Positions 44,811 to 54,724 of a DNA stretch of 64,000 nt are shown here, piece after piece. Below the pieces are notes generated by a model that did no database searches, was not told where the DNA came from, and was given only the letters and a program-made list of their open reading frames with translations. Where the stretch lies: NCBI RefSeq assembly GCF_900129635.1, contig NZ_FSRB01000001.1, forward strand, positions 3,449,501 through 3,513,500, in the 5' to 3' direction. The position numbers were made by a program, and so were the translations under genes. This DNA is from Singulisphaera sp. GP187. GTDB taxonomy: Bacteria; Planctomycetota; Planctomycetia; Isosphaerales; Isosphaeraceae. The stretch's first letter is position 1. Each line of letters opens with the position of its first letter.

Positions 44811-45869
44811 ATGAGAACGCGCATGACCTGGCTCGCAGCGCTGGCCCTGACCTGCGCCGGTATGGTGATGGCCTCGGGTGACTCACCGCCGCAGGCCCAA
44901 CCGACCGATGCGAAGGCAGAGCCCGCCGCCACTCCCGCCCCCGCAACCGCCCCCGCATCCGCATCCGCACCTGCGGCTGCCCCAGTCTCCAACCCCAAGG
45001 AGGCCGCGATCCGTGAACAAGTTCAGGCGTTTGCCAAGGCTTTCAACGTCCACGACGTCGAGGCGCTGACCGAACTGTTGACCGCCGACGCCGTGGTCGT
45101 CGAACCTTCCGGGTCCGAGACGCGCGGCCAATCGGACATTGGCATGATGTACGCCGAGGAGCTTGAGAACGTTCCGGGGGTCAAGCTCGAGTGCACCATC
45201 GAATCCATTCGCTTCCTCACCGCCGATGTGGCGCGGGTCGAGGGCATGTCGCGACTCTCGTCGGGCACCGGCGACGCCAACGAATTCACCCGTTTTAGCG
45301 TGCTGACGATCCTCCAAGAGGGCAAGTGGCGGCTCGCCGAGATTCGCGAGTACGCCGCTCCTGGCGGAGACATCACCCCCTACGAACGGCTCAAGGAGCT
45401 CGAGTGGATGGTCGGTGACTGGGTGGACGAGAGCGGCGACAATAAGGTCAGCTCAAGCATTCGCTGGGCCGACAACAAAAGCTTTCTGATCCGCACGTAC
45501 AGTATCGAGATCCAGGGCGAGAAGGCCTCCTCGGGCACAATGTTCATCGGCTGGGATCCCCAGACCACTCAGATCAAGTCGTGGGTCTTCTCCTCCGAGG
45601 GGGGACACGGCGAAGGACTCTGGACGCGGACCGCCGAGAACCAGTGGATCGTCAAGGCTCAGGGCACTCGTCACGACGGCCAGCCCAACTCGGCCACCCA
45701 GATCCACACCATCCTGAATAAGGATGTGGTGAAATCCAGCTCGATCGACCGGATCATCGGTGGCCAGCTCGCGCCCGACATCGCCGACGTCGTGATGGTT
45801 CGGAAACCGGCTCTGCCTCATGCTCGACTTGAGCCTCAGCCCGCCGCGACCGGCAAGCCGGAAAAGTAA
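44811..45869 (+). CDS. Exported SnoaL/DUF4440-like protein with DUF1579-like C-terminal domain
   Basis: A 352-residue protein with a signal peptide (MTWLAALALTCAGMVMASG). After an Ala/Pro-rich linker, residues ~75-190 form a SnoaL-type cone domain: VQAFAKAFNVHDVEALTELL, then TADAVVVEPSG and EGKWRLAEIREYA. The C-terminal part (LEWMVGDWVDE, SGTMFIGWDPQTTQIKSWVF) resembles the DUF1579 beta barrel. Planctomycetes have many exported copies of this type; the ligand is unknown. It is followed 130 bases downstream by a glycine-rich exported protein. Confidence 0.8.
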   Translation: MRTRMTWLAALALTCAGMVMASGDSPPQAQPTDAKAEPAATPAPATAPASASAPAAAPVSNPKEAAIREQVQAFAKAFNVHDVEALTELLTADAVVVEPSGSETRGQSDIGMMYAEELENVPGVKLECTIESIRFLTADVARVEGMSRLSSGTGDANEFTRFSVLTILQEGKWRLAEIREYAAPGGDITPYERLKELEWMVGDWVDESGDNKVSSSIRWADNKSFLIRTYSIEIQGEKASSGTMFIGWDPQTTQIKSWVFSSEGGHGEGLWTRTAENQWIVKAQGTRHDGQPNSATQIHTILNKDVVKSSSIDRIIGGQLAPDIADVVMVRKPALPHARLEPQPAATGKPEK

Positions 45870-45999
45870 CGCGGCCCGTCCGACCACGTCATCCTCCTCC
45901 CGGTGGCTTGCTCAGGCCCCTGAGCAAGCCGCCGGGAGGCCACAAAATCAGCCTTGTTGCGTATCCGCACACCCAACGGCTTCACATCACCTCTCGAGG

Positions 46000-48435
46000 A
46001 TGTCCATGTTTAATTCTCGGCAGACCATCCTCTTGCTTGCCGCAATAACCGCCTTCTTCGCCAATCCCGACCTGGCTCACGCCCAACGTCGTGGCGGTGG
46101 GGGGCGCCCCGGGGGTGCTGGCGGCGGACGCCCCGCGGGGGGAGGCGGCATGGCTCGTCCCATGCAAGGCGGTGGAGGCATGACCAGACCCTCCATGCCC
46201 GTCAACCGGCCCGCCATGGGCGGAATGACCCGCCCGTCCCCTGGCAACATGACCCGCCCCAATTTCGCCGGCAACCCGGGCGGTATGTCCCGGCCCAACT
46301 TCGGCGGTGGTAACCGGCCAGGACCGGGAGCCGGTTTTCCGGGAGGCAATCGACCGGGACAAGGCGGCGGGGGTGTCCAGCGCCCTGGATTCCCCGGATT
46401 CCCCGGTGGTAATCGCCCAGGACAAGGCGGCGGCGGGGTCCAGCGCCCCGGATTCCCCGGATTCCCCGGTGGTAACCGACCAGGACAAGGCGGCGGCGGG
46501 GTCCAGCGTCCCGGATTCCCCGGATTCCCCGGTGGTAACCGACCAGGACAAGGCGGCGGCGGGGTCCAGCGCCCTGGATTCCCCGGATTCGCCGGCGGTA
46601 ACCGACCAGGACAAGGTGGCGGCGGTGTCCAGAGGCCTGGATTCCCCGGTGGTAACCGACCGGGACAAGGCGGCGGTGGCGTTCAGAATCCCTGGCTCGC
46701 CGGAGGTAACCGGCCCGGCCAAGGTTGGGGCAACCGTCCCGGACAAGGCGGCGGTGGCGTTCAGAATCCTTGGCTTGCCGGCGGCAATCGCCCAGGACAG
46801 GGCTGGGGCAACCGCCCGGGACAGGGCGGCGGTGGGGTCCAGAATCCCTGGCTCGGCGGCGGCAATCGCCCCGGTTTTGGCGGCGGTAACATCAACAACC
46901 GCCCCTGGGCCGGATCGGGCAACAACATTGGTTCCGGCAATTTCGGACAGATCGGCGACAACCTCGGGATCGTCAGCCGGACCAATTCCGTCAGCAACAG
47001 CTTCGTCAACAACAACTTCGGCGGCGGAGGCTATTCTTCGGGTTACGGAGGCGCCCCGACGATCATCAACAACAACGTGAACACCGTGACCGGCGGTGGT
47101 GGCTGGGGCGGTGGTGGCTGGGGCGGTGGCGGTGGCGGTGGCTGGGGCGGCGGAGGTTGGGGGGGTGGTGGCTGGGGCGGCAACAGCGGCTGGTCCTCCC
47201 CCTACTACGGCAACTGGTACCGCGGCAACTGGGGTGGGGGCTCCGGGTTCTTGACCGGTTTTGGCGCGGGGGCACTGACCTCGTTTGGGCTCGGCACCGC
47301 GTTTGGTGTCTCAAACAGCGCACTCGGCTATGGCGGGTTTGGCTCTCCGACCGTCGGCTATGGAATGAATTACGTCGTCCCGACTTGGGGCGCCAGCGAC
47401 TATACCGACTGGGGGCTCGGCTCGGTGGCCAGCGACTGGCTCTACAGTGACTATGCGAACCCTTACGCCTCGACGTTGGTCGTGACTCAGCCCGCAACGT
47501 CGGCCGTCGTCTTCGACTACTCGCAGCCGATCAACGTCGTTGCCGCCGCTCCCGACCCGTCGATCGCCACCAGCACCGAGCAGATTTTCGCGGCCGCGCG
47601 CGACGCCTTCCAGGCCGGCGACTACGCGCGAGCGGTCGAACTGGCCGATCAAGTGATCAAGCAGACTCCCAACGTCCCGGTGGTCCACGAATTCCGCGCT
47701 CTGGCCCTGTTCGCTCTCCAGCGATACGACGAAGCCGCGGCCGTCGAATACGCCGTGCTCACGGCCGGACCGGGGTGGAACTGGTCCACGCTCGTCGGGC
47801 TCTACCCCGACGTCGACACCTACACCCACCAGCTCCGCAACCTGGAAGCGTACGTCACGGCCAACCCCAACTCACCGGCCGGCCGGTTCCTCCTGGCGGA
47901 CCATTACATGGTTGAGGGACACAACGACGAGGCCTTGGACCAATTCGTACAGGTCACTCTACTTCAGCCCAAGGACCAACTCTCGGCGTCGTTCGTCAAG
48001 GCGCTCCGGAAGCCCGCCAACCCCGAGCCTCAGCCTCAGGTCGCCGCAGCAACACCGGCCCAGGTCCCAGAACAACCGCCTTCAACCTCACCCGCCGCAA
48101 CCACGCCCTCCTCGACCGCCACGGAGCCGGCCCCGACAAGCCCCCCTCCCCCTCCGCCAGCCGCGATGGCCGGAACGTGGAAGGCCCAGCCGACGCCCGA
48201 CGTCTCCGTCGCCCTGACGCTCAAGGAAGACGGCGCCTTCACCTGGGACATCGATAACAAGGGTCAGAAACAGTCCCTTGAGGGCCACGCGGAATTCAAG
48301 GACGGAACGCTCGCCCTGCTCCATACCGACGGCCCCCCGCTGGTCGGCAAGGTCACGCAGTCCGGCCCCGACAAATTCGTCTTCGCCCCCCCAGGCGCCG
48401 GAGCCAAGGCCCCCGGCTTGACCTTCACACGCTAA
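46000..48435 (+). CDS. Exported glycine-rich repeat protein with TPR-like C-terminal domain
   Basis: An 811-residue protein. It has a signal peptide (SRQTILLLAAITAFFANPDL, cleaved near AHAQ). A long Gly/Arg/Pro/Asn-rich region follows (residues ~30-330) in which NRPGQGGGGVQRPGFPG is repeated. Then a Gly/Trp-rich stretch, a region with the pattern GFGAGALTSFGLGTAFG, a TPR-like helical part (AARDAFQAGDYARAVELADQ, ~525-690) and a C-terminal small beta domain (MAGTWKAQPTPDVSVALTLK). The composition suggests a surface or matrix protein with flexible repeats. Confidence 0.82.
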   Translation: MSMFNSRQTILLLAAITAFFANPDLAHAQRRGGGGRPGGAGGGRPAGGGGMARPMQGGGGMTRPSMPVNRPAMGGMTRPSPGNMTRPNFAGNPGGMSRPNFGGGNRPGPGAGFPGGNRPGQGGGGVQRPGFPGFPGGNRPGQGGGGVQRPGFPGFPGGNRPGQGGGGVQRPGFPGFPGGNRPGQGGGGVQRPGFPGFAGGNRPGQGGGGVQRPGFPGGNRPGQGGGGVQNPWLAGGNRPGQGWGNRPGQGGGGVQNPWLAGGNRPGQGWGNRPGQGGGGVQNPWLGGGNRPGFGGGNINNRPWAGSGNNIGSGNFGQIGDNLGIVSRTNSVSNSFVNNNFGGGGYSSGYGGAPTIINNNVNTVTGGGGWGGGGWGGGGGGGWGGGGWGGGGWGGNSGWSSPYYGNWYRGNWGGGSGFLTGFGAGALTSFGLGTAFGVSNSALGYGGFGSPTVGYGMNYVVPTWGASDYTDWGLGSVASDWLYSDYANPYASTLVVTQPATSAVVFDYSQPINVVAAAPDPSIATSTEQIFAAARDAFQAGDYARAVELADQVIKQTPNVPVVHEFRALALFALQRYDEAAAVEYAVLTAGPGWNWSTLVGLYPDVDTYTHQLRNLEAYVTANPNSPAGRFLLADHYMVEGHNDEALDQFVQVTLLQPKDQLSASFVKALRKPANPEPQPQVAAATPAQVPEQPPSTSPAATTPSSTATEPAPTSPPPPPPAAMAGTWKAQPTPDVSVALTLKEDGAFTWDIDNKGQKQSLEGHAEFKDGTLALLHTDGPPLVGKVTQSGPDKFVFAPPGAGAKAPGLTFTR
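46340..46860 (+). repeat. In-gene tandem repeats (~63-bp unit)
   Basis: Within the glycine-rich gene a 21-codon unit with NRPGQGGGGVQRPGFPGFPG is present about five times between 46340 and 46690 with few base changes. A related unit with NRPGQGGGGVQNPWLAGG follows about three times. The near-identity of the DNA copies implies recent expansion by slippage or unequal exchange, so copy number may vary between strains. Confidence 0.85.
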
Positions 48436-48676
48436 GCCGAACGAACGGCCCCGCCCGCTCGATTCGCTCGCCCCCCAAGGCGAGCGAATCGAAATCAGAC
48501 CACGTCTCTTCCAGCCTACAACCGGCCCCGATGTTGGGAATCACGAAGAAAACCGCGGGAAACGACCGCCCGATTCCAAGTCTGCCAGGACCGACCACCT
48601 CGACACCACGTGCGGCCCGGTTTAAGATCCGGCAAGTATTAAACAGTGAAGCCGAGATCAGACGCGGAGGTCGGTC

Positions 48677-50080
48677 GTGTCCCAACCATCGCCAAGCCCT
48701 TGCCCCGGCCCTGGTCGGGTTTCTCGCCGCGAGATGATCGAGATCGGCTCCAGCCTGGCGCTCGGGCTCGGCCTGACCGACCTACTCCGCGCCGAGGCGG
48801 GAGCCGCCCCCCGGGCACGGCGTCGCGCTCGTCCCCAGGATCAGGTGACGCCGACGGCCGACTCCTGCATCCTGATTTTCTTGAACGGCGGGCCCAGCCA
48901 CCTCGACATGTGGGACATGAAGCCCGATGCGCCGGCCGAGATCCGCGGCGAGTTCCGGCCGATCGCGTCGAGTCTGCCCGGTGTCCAGGTTTCCGAGCAC
49001 CTGCCCCTGTTCGCCCGCCAGGTGCACCTGGGAACCCTGATCCGCTCCGCGCACCACAGCGTGAACAACTCGCACGGGGCGGCCGTCTATACCGGCCTGA
49101 CCGGGCACGACCGCGGTGAGGTCGGCGGACGAGCCCAGCCGACCGACAACCCGGCGATCGGATCGGTTGTCGGACTCCACCGGCCGCCCGAGACCGGGAT
49201 CGTCCCGTTCGTCGCGATGCCGTATATCACCGCCGAGGGCGCGGGGGGACCGCCCCAGCCTGGATTCTTCGGCGGCTGGCTCGGGCGGACGCACGACCCG
49301 CTCTTCGTCCTCAAGGATCCGAACTCGCCTGACTTCGCAATGCCCGAGCTCTCGCACCCGGCGGGTGTCGACCTGGCGCGGTTCGCGAGCCGGAAACGGC
49401 TCGACAATGTGCTCGGCACCCCGGCGGGGTACGAACGTGACCCGCGGCTCCGTGACGTCGACGGTTTTCGCGCGCGGGCGTACGACTTGCTCACCGCGCC
49501 GACGGCCCAGGACGCGTTCCGGATCGACCGCGAGGACCCGCGAATCCGCGACCGCTACGGCCGGAACATCTACGGCCAGAGCGTGCTGCTCGCCCGCAGA
49601 CTGGTCGAGGCCGGCGTCCGGGTCGCCAGCATCTCCTGGGCGCCCGACGCCAACGCCACCTGGGACACCCACGGCAACAACTTCAAGACCCTCAAGAACA
49701 CCTTGCTCCCGCAACTCGATGCCGCGCTCTCGTCGCTGCTCGACGACCTCCAGTCGCGGGGCCGGCTCGACCGTACGCTGGTCGTCGTCATGGGCGAGTT
49801 CGGGCGGAGTCCCAAGATCAACCCCGCGGCGGGCCGTGACCACTGGAACTTCGGCTACAGCCTGTTCCTCGCCGGCGGCGGGATCAAGGCGGGCCACGTC
49901 CATGGCGCCAGCGACAAGATTGGTGCCCGCCCGCACCTCGACCCCGTCACCCCGGCCGAGATCATCGCCACGATCTACCAGTGCCTCGGGATTCCAGCCG
50001 ATCTCCTCCTCTACGACCAGTTCCGACGCCCCTTCACCGTCGTGCCCGAAGGCCGGCCGATCGCGGCCATCCTCGCCTGA
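48677..50080 (+). CDS. DUF1501 family protein
   Basis: A 467-residue protein with a GTG start behind GGAGG. The N-terminus has an Arg-Arg containing signal (VSRREMIEIGSSLALGLGL), consistent with Tat export. The DUF1501 core is visible in SCILIFLNGGPSHLDMWDMK, LIRSAHHSVNNSHGAAVYTG and LVVVMGEFGRSPKINPAAGR then DHWNFGYS. The family is greatly expanded in planctomycetes, has a sulfatase/alkaline-phosphatase-like fold and no proven function. Downstream is a sugar isomerase-like gene, 41 bases away, probably co-transcribed. Confidence 0.92.
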   Translation: MSQPSPSPCPGPGRVSRREMIEIGSSLALGLGLTDLLRAEAGAAPRARRRARPQDQVTPTADSCILIFLNGGPSHLDMWDMKPDAPAEIRGEFRPIASSLPGVQVSEHLPLFARQVHLGTLIRSAHHSVNNSHGAAVYTGLTGHDRGEVGGRAQPTDNPAIGSVVGLHRPPETGIVPFVAMPYITAEGAGGPPQPGFFGGWLGRTHDPLFVLKDPNSPDFAMPELSHPAGVDLARFASRKRLDNVLGTPAGYERDPRLRDVDGFRARAYDLLTAPTAQDAFRIDREDPRIRDRYGRNIYGQSVLLARRLVEAGVRVASISWAPDANATWDTHGNNFKTLKNTLLPQLDAALSSLLDDLQSRGRLDRTLVVVMGEFGRSPKINPAAGRDHWNFGYSLFLAGGGIKAGHVHGASDKIGARPHLDPVTPAEIIATIYQCLGIPADLLLYDQFRRPFTVVPEGRPIAAILA

Positions 50081-50121
50081 GCCGGTTCGCGATCCGGCCG
50101 TCCTCCAAGGAGAGGCTCTCC

Positions 50122-51018
50122 GTGCCCCCGAAAATTTCCGCATTCCCGAAATGCTACCTCGACGAGATCGCCGGCCAGCGCTCGATGACAGTCTTCGACT
50201 GGATCGCCGAGGCGCGATCGCTCGACGCCGACGGTCTTGAGATGTACGACGGCTTCTTCACCAGCCTGGACGACGCCTACATCGACCGCGTGGGCGACGC
50301 GATCCGCGAGGCTGGCTTCGCCATGCCCATGCTCTGCTGCTCGCCCGACTTCACCAATCCCGACGCCGACGCCAGGCGGCGGGCCATCGACCGGGAAGCC
50401 GCCCTGATCCGAGTGACGAGACGGCTCGGCGGCCCCGGCACCGTCTGCCGGGTGCTTTCGGGTCAACGCTACCCCCAAGTCGGCCGTGAACAAGGGCTGG
50501 AGTGGGTCGTCGCCTGCATCGAGGAACTCTTGCCGGTCGCTCGGGAGCACGACGTCGTGCTCGGCCTGGAAAACCACTACAAGGACGGCTTCTGGCGCTA
50601 CCCCGAGTTCGCCCAGAAGCAGGATGTCTTCCTCGACCTGGTCAAAGCGATCCCCGAGCGCCGGCACTTCGGCGTGCAGTACGACCCGTCGAACGCGATC
50701 GTCGCCGGCGACGACCCGATCGAGCTCTTGCGGGCCGTCGCCGATCGCGTGGTGAGCATGCACGCCAGCGATCGCTACCTCGCCAAGGGGACGACGCTCG
50801 ACGAGCTCCGCCAGGCCGACGGCACGCTCGGCTACTCGCCCAACCTGCTCCATGGAGTGACCGGCAAAGGATTAAATGATTACCCCACAATCTTCACCAT
50901 CCTGGCCGAGCATGACTATTGCGGCTGGATCAGTATCGAGGATGGGATGAACGGAATGGGCGAGATGGCCGAGTCGCTCGCGTTCCTCCGAGCAATGATC
51001 AAACAACATTTCTCATAA
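50122..51018 (+). CDS. Sugar phosphate isomerase/epimerase (xylose-isomerase-like TIM barrel)
   Basis: A 298-residue protein from a GTG at 50122 with AGGAG upstream. The barrel motifs include DGLEMYDGFF, AGFAMPMLCCSPDFTNPD, VVLGLENHYKDGF (metal-binding Glu), RRHFGVQYDPSNAIVAGDDP (Asp) and GWISIEDGMNGM (final Glu). This is the AP endonuclease 2/xylose isomerase-like superfamily used for sugar or inositol epimerisation. The exact substrate is not evident. The longer frame from 49981 is the shadow of the DUF1501 gene. Confidence 0.9.
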   Translation: MPPKISAFPKCYLDEIAGQRSMTVFDWIAEARSLDADGLEMYDGFFTSLDDAYIDRVGDAIREAGFAMPMLCCSPDFTNPDADARRRAIDREAALIRVTRRLGGPGTVCRVLSGQRYPQVGREQGLEWVVACIEELLPVAREHDVVLGLENHYKDGFWRYPEFAQKQDVFLDLVKAIPERRHFGVQYDPSNAIVAGDDPIELLRAVADRVVSMHASDRYLAKGTTLDELRQADGTLGYSPNLLHGVTGKGLNDYPTIFTILAEHDYCGWISIEDGMNGMGEMAESLAFLRAMIKQHFS

Positions 51019-51043
51019 TCACTCCGAAATTAATCCAACAAAA

Positions 51044-51079
51044 AAGCATGATCTGACACCGTTAGTTCAGATCATGCTT
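51044..51079. terminator. Bidirectional intrinsic terminator
   Basis: AAGCATGATCTGA (51044-51056) and TCAGATCATGCTT (51067-51079) form a perfect 13-bp stem around a 10-base loop. A run of A precedes it and T follows, so it can end transcription from the isomerase gene (plus) and from the DUF1559 gene (minus). Confidence 0.85.
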
Positions 51080-51111
51080 TCACGCACCTGGGTCTGACGG
51101 GTTCGCCTCCG

Positions 51112-52349
51112 CTACTGAGTGAACGCATCCTGACTGAGTGGCATTTGAGTGCACCAGTAAGGGAGTTTGCTCCCGGCCGGAGTGACGAGCTTGGCGTAGA
51201 CGCTGCCGGCGATCGAGCTCTTGAGGAATCGCATCGAGCCGTCACAGAAGACCGCGTTCACGCCCCCGGAATGGTTGCTCAAGAGATAGGGGAACGTCCC
51301 CTCGATCGTCAGTCGGTATCCGCCGTTGATGTTCTCGTACGAGCCGTCCTGATTGGCCAAAGCCCATCCAGGGCCATCAGCGTCCGCGGACGCGGCCAGA
51401 CCGCCGCTTGTGCAATCCGGGGTGCTGGCACTGCCGCACACGTTATCCGAGGCGGTGAACATGCAGAAGTTGGGCAATGGGCATGCCCAGTTCGTCATCA
51501 GCCCCCCAAGACGGGTGAGCCTGTGGAACTGCCGACCAGCATGTTCTCACTCGCCAACAGAGTCGCGCTCGCCCCATCCTCGAGGTTGACCGGGCTCGTT
51601 TGAATGTCCCAGGGGTATCCCCCCTTCGCCGTCCCCAGAAACATCACCCCCAGTTTCTTGCAGGTGCTCTGATTCAGCCCCCAATTCGTCCGCTTGCCGA
51701 CGTCCGGCGCCTGTGGCCCCCAGGCGGCGATCCCCCCGTTCCCGCCCGACAGATCACCATCGAACTTGTGCCCCGTCCAAGAAAGGGGCTCGGCATGCCA
51801 GCGGGCGAAGCCGCCGTTGACGACATAACTGAGGTTCCCCTGCGACGTCTGAAGCGTCGTGTCATCAGGACAAACCAAAATGTCAAGATTGGTTGACGAC
51901 GACTTTAAGTTCGACGGCATTCCCTGCTTCGTCGTCGCTGAACTCAAATAATTCTGCTCATGTCTCCATGCATTTGCAAGATCCTTGCTGTCGATATACG
52001 GCAGGACCTCCACCACCCAGTTGGAAAGCATCGGGTTGTTCTTGGTGAGGCTCCCCGGCTGTGAGATCGACGTCCAGATCCAGGACGGATGGTCCGGATC
52101 AGTCGGGTCCCCCAGATTCACATCGGGATTCTCCGCGAAGGTACCGGCATTGGGAAACTTGTTGAATGCATTCAAGAACCCAAGGAGCCCGAGGCCAACC
52201 TGCCGGAGATTACTCTGACACTTCGCCCGCCGCGCCGCCGCACGGGCCGAACTTACCGCCGGTAACATTAATCCGACCAAGACCCCGATGATCGCAATCA
52301 CAACCAGCAACTCAATCAGCGTAAAGCCAGCGCGAAGACGTGAACGCAT
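51112..52349 (-). pseudogene. DUF1559 pseudopilin-like protein, split by a frameshift in a G6 run
   Basis: The N-terminal part starts at 52349 with the type IV pilin-like methylation and hydrophobic segment [20 protein letters not shown], then [20 protein letters not shown] of the DUF1559 family. This frame stops at 51498 (GSPVLGG). The C-terminal part continues in the next frame as MTNWACPLPNFCMF to the family H-X9-DG-like motif NHSGGVNAVFCDGSMRFLKS. The break is at TTGGGGGGCTGATG: one extra G restores a single frame. This is either a base-calling error, a real mutation, or a slippage site. The corrected protein has about 412 residues and would be exported or assembled on the cell surface. 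Confidence 0.85.
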
Positions 52350-53184
52350 GCCATCCCCCTTTCCGTGCCTGATCGGCCGGTCGCTGAACGCGACCCACAC
52401 CAACCTCGAATGGGCTGTGCACTCAGAATTAAGTAAATGCATGCTAGCACTCAGTCAATCAAGAAACAACAGCATACTCCTGAGAAATGGACACGTCCTG
52501 GAACGTGGGGAATGGTGCGGTTCGATCGGGTGTTCAAAAATGTCGCAAGGTTACTGTTTGCAGAAGTTCGTTAACCTTACAGCGGTCTGCCGTCGCGTGG
52601 CGCACGGAAATCATGGGGAGAGGCATCGACCCTGGATCTCAGAGCAGGCAAGGAGTCAGAGGATTTCTTGGGTGGATGGCCAGGCAACTTGGTGTCCGTG
52701 AGGGCCCAGCCACCAGTGAGTGACGCGAGACCGAACCATCGAGCGACCCGCGTGGAGCGTACGGAACGCCACTTGTCGCTTCGCGACTACGGCCAACAAG
52801 AGGTCCGGGCGGCCCATAAGCTTGGGCTTGTGGCCCATGCGCATGAAAACACGGGAGATCGAACACATCTCGCTGATCCCGACGGGTGCTAACCCTCAGA
52901 CAAACCAATCCACCGGCCCTGTAATTGGGCAGGACCGGAAATCGTACCGTTGTCCGACGTCTGCTCCGTGACATCGGAGAAGCCGCCCCGCATGGAGGCG
53001 ATGGTACGGACCTGACGGGTGAGGGTAGCCTAGCGCCGCCCGATCTTGCCGCCCGTCGGGCAGGGACTTTGCAAGAGGTGTAATAAACGGGTATGGTGCG
53101 GAGGTGGGGGACAACGGTCACGTTAGCCAGCACGCTCCTGTGGGGAGGGGAAAGCCCCCACAAGCACGTGGGCATTTCCTGCTC
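52350..53184. other. Unexplained 830-base stretch
   Basis: No ORF here has convincing coding character; frames of up to 178 residues on the minus strand are Arg/Ser/Pro-rich artefacts. Some parts look structured, for instance GTGGGGAGGGGAAAGCCCCC near 53139-53160. The composition and the density of stops suggest decayed coding DNA or a structured RNA. I cannot assign it to a known intron, IS or RNA class. Confidence 0.4.
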
Positions 53185-53517
53185 ATGTCAATACCTCCGA
53201 AGCGGCGAGGTCGACCTTCAATGGGTGGAGAAGCCTATTTCGTGGCCCCGGACGCATGCCCGCGCCGCTCGGTCTCCGATCACGTCCAACAACTGACCGC
53301 GACGGGGTATCCTTGCCGCGAGGAAGCGGACGAATGGGGACACTGGGTGGTGTTCGACGGTTTGGAATCGACCCTCAACTTCACGGTCGAGGAGGGCGTC
53401 GCGGTGTTTGCCACCTTCGAAATGGCGGTCATGAACGACCCGCCCGAATTGTTCGACGCGGTCGAGCGGGCATTCGCCGAGGCGGGCTGGGAGACGGGAC
53501 CGGTTGAGGAGGGCTGA
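53185..53517 (+). CDS. Hypothetical protein
   Basis: A frame of 110 residues from 53185; an ATG at 53221 (MGGEAYFVAPDACPRRSVSD) is an alternative start. The sequence reads as coding: HVQQLTATGYPCREEADEWG, then VVFDGLESTLNFTVEEGVAV and DAVERAFAEAGWETGP. Acidic, soluble, no membrane segment. I know no family. It precedes a convergent membrane-protein gene. Confidence 0.6.
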   Translation: MSIPPKRRGRPSMGGEAYFVAPDACPRRSVSDHVQQLTATGYPCREEADEWGHWVVFDGLESTLNFTVEEGVAVFATFEMAVMNDPPELFDAVERAFAEAGWETGPVEEG

Positions 53518-53662
53518 TGGGTCGCATCCGTGGATCCGATCCGCCTCGGAGACGGATGGCCGGATTGACGCTTGCTCACAGCGGTTTGCCCACGCGGTTA
53601 TTGGCCGGAGGGCCCACGCAAACTTGTCGGGATGAACGAGAACTCTCTCTAAAGCTGTGGCC

Positions 53663-54334
53663 TCATCGTCCTGACATGCTTCCTCGATGTTTCGAGGCGA
53701 GAAAAGTTTTCACGAGTTTCGCCTCTTGCTCTGACATCTTCTCGCTCTTCAATAACTCTAGCTGGGGGGCCAACTCCAGTCGTTGCCACTCTGGAGTATC
53801 AGGCAATTTCTCCGCACTTCGGGCAAGGCTCTCGATATAAGCAATCCCTTCTGCTGATTGACGTTGGCCTTTCCGAAGTTCTTCCGCACGCCGTTCAAGA
53901 GCAAGCGCCTTGCGGGCCGCGAGATCCGCAAACGGCATTGGCACATTCCGTGCGGCTTTGATCCAATCTTGGGCTAGGCGAGCGTGAATTTGTCGCTTTT
54001 CCGATCCCTCTGCCCACTGCTTCGCCTCGTTTTCTTCCTTTTCGGCGGCTGCCAGACATCCCTTGAGTCTACGTCTGATCTCACGTTCCCGTGCCCTCTC
54101 CCCCTCAGCAGCCCTCAGGAATAACGCGATTTGATCGCTGATCACTTGATCGGCGATTTGAAAGCGTTTCTTCCTCTCCGGCAACGTGACTCGTGTCATG
54201 TATCCAGCGATTAACGCGGTAATGATCAAAAGCCCCAACACCGACAACTGTGGACGAAGTGGGCCTAAAGGCCGTCGCTCGCATTGAACGCGAATCGCTA
54301 TGGGCACGAGGGGTATTCGTAGACGCATGGCCAT
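53663..54334 (-). CDS. Hypothetical single-pass membrane protein with coiled coil
   Basis: A 223-residue protein starting MAMRLRIPLVPIAIRVQC. One membrane helix (LSVLGLLIITALIAGYM, ~30-48) is followed by a long charged helical region rich in Ala, Glu, Arg and Lys (e.g. EGERAREREIRRRLKGCLAA, EKEENEAKQWAEGSEKRQIH). No named family is recognised. The base composition is less GC-rich than the main genes. It may start at 54379 if the leader is real. Confidence 0.65.
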   Translation of the reverse strand: MAMRLRIPLVPIAIRVQCERRPLGPLRPQLSVLGLLIITALIAGYMTRVTLPERKKRFQIADQVISDQIALFLRAAEGERAREREIRRRLKGCLAAAEKEENEAKQWAEGSEKRQIHARLAQDWIKAARNVPMPFADLAARKALALERRAEELRKGQRQSAEGIAYIESLARSAEKLPDTPEWQRLELAPQLELLKSEKMSEQEAKLVKTFLASKHRGSMSGR

Positions 54335-54724
54335 CCTTCCTTGAGTTCGAGTCCCAACCCTCGCTCCTAGACGAGACATTCTGTGTTCGACGCAAAGCCG
54401 GTCAAGATTGATCGCCCTGGATCATCGCGCATCTTCCTCAAATCGAGCGATCCATCGCAAGCCCGCTTACACGATTCACCGAGGCAGGTTGCGGGATTGT
54501 CCGCAGCATTCCGCCACAGAGCAAACATCGACTCAACCTCCAGTGGACAAAGTCCCTTCCAATGTCGCGGCAGCCTCGCGTCTGGGTATCTCAGGAAACG
54601 CGATTTCGGATGCGATTCTCTGAGTCCCAATGCGAACTCTGGACCGATCGTGTGGGTCCATCATTGTGGGATCCCCTGCTGCCACGCCGACGAGTCAAAC
54701 GGGATCGAGCCAATCGGAGTGCTA

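Noticed and set aside
46340..46690. CRISPR array
   Set aside because: The regular repeats are in-frame Gly-rich codons without unique spacers; no cas genes in the window.
52639..53175. A 178-residue minus-strand ORF
   Set aside because: Arg/Ser/Pro-rich with no recognisable domain, no ribosome site and no conserved pattern.
52350..53184. Group II intron
   Set aside because: I found neither a GUGYG-type 5' end nor a domain V-like hairpin, and no reverse transcriptase.
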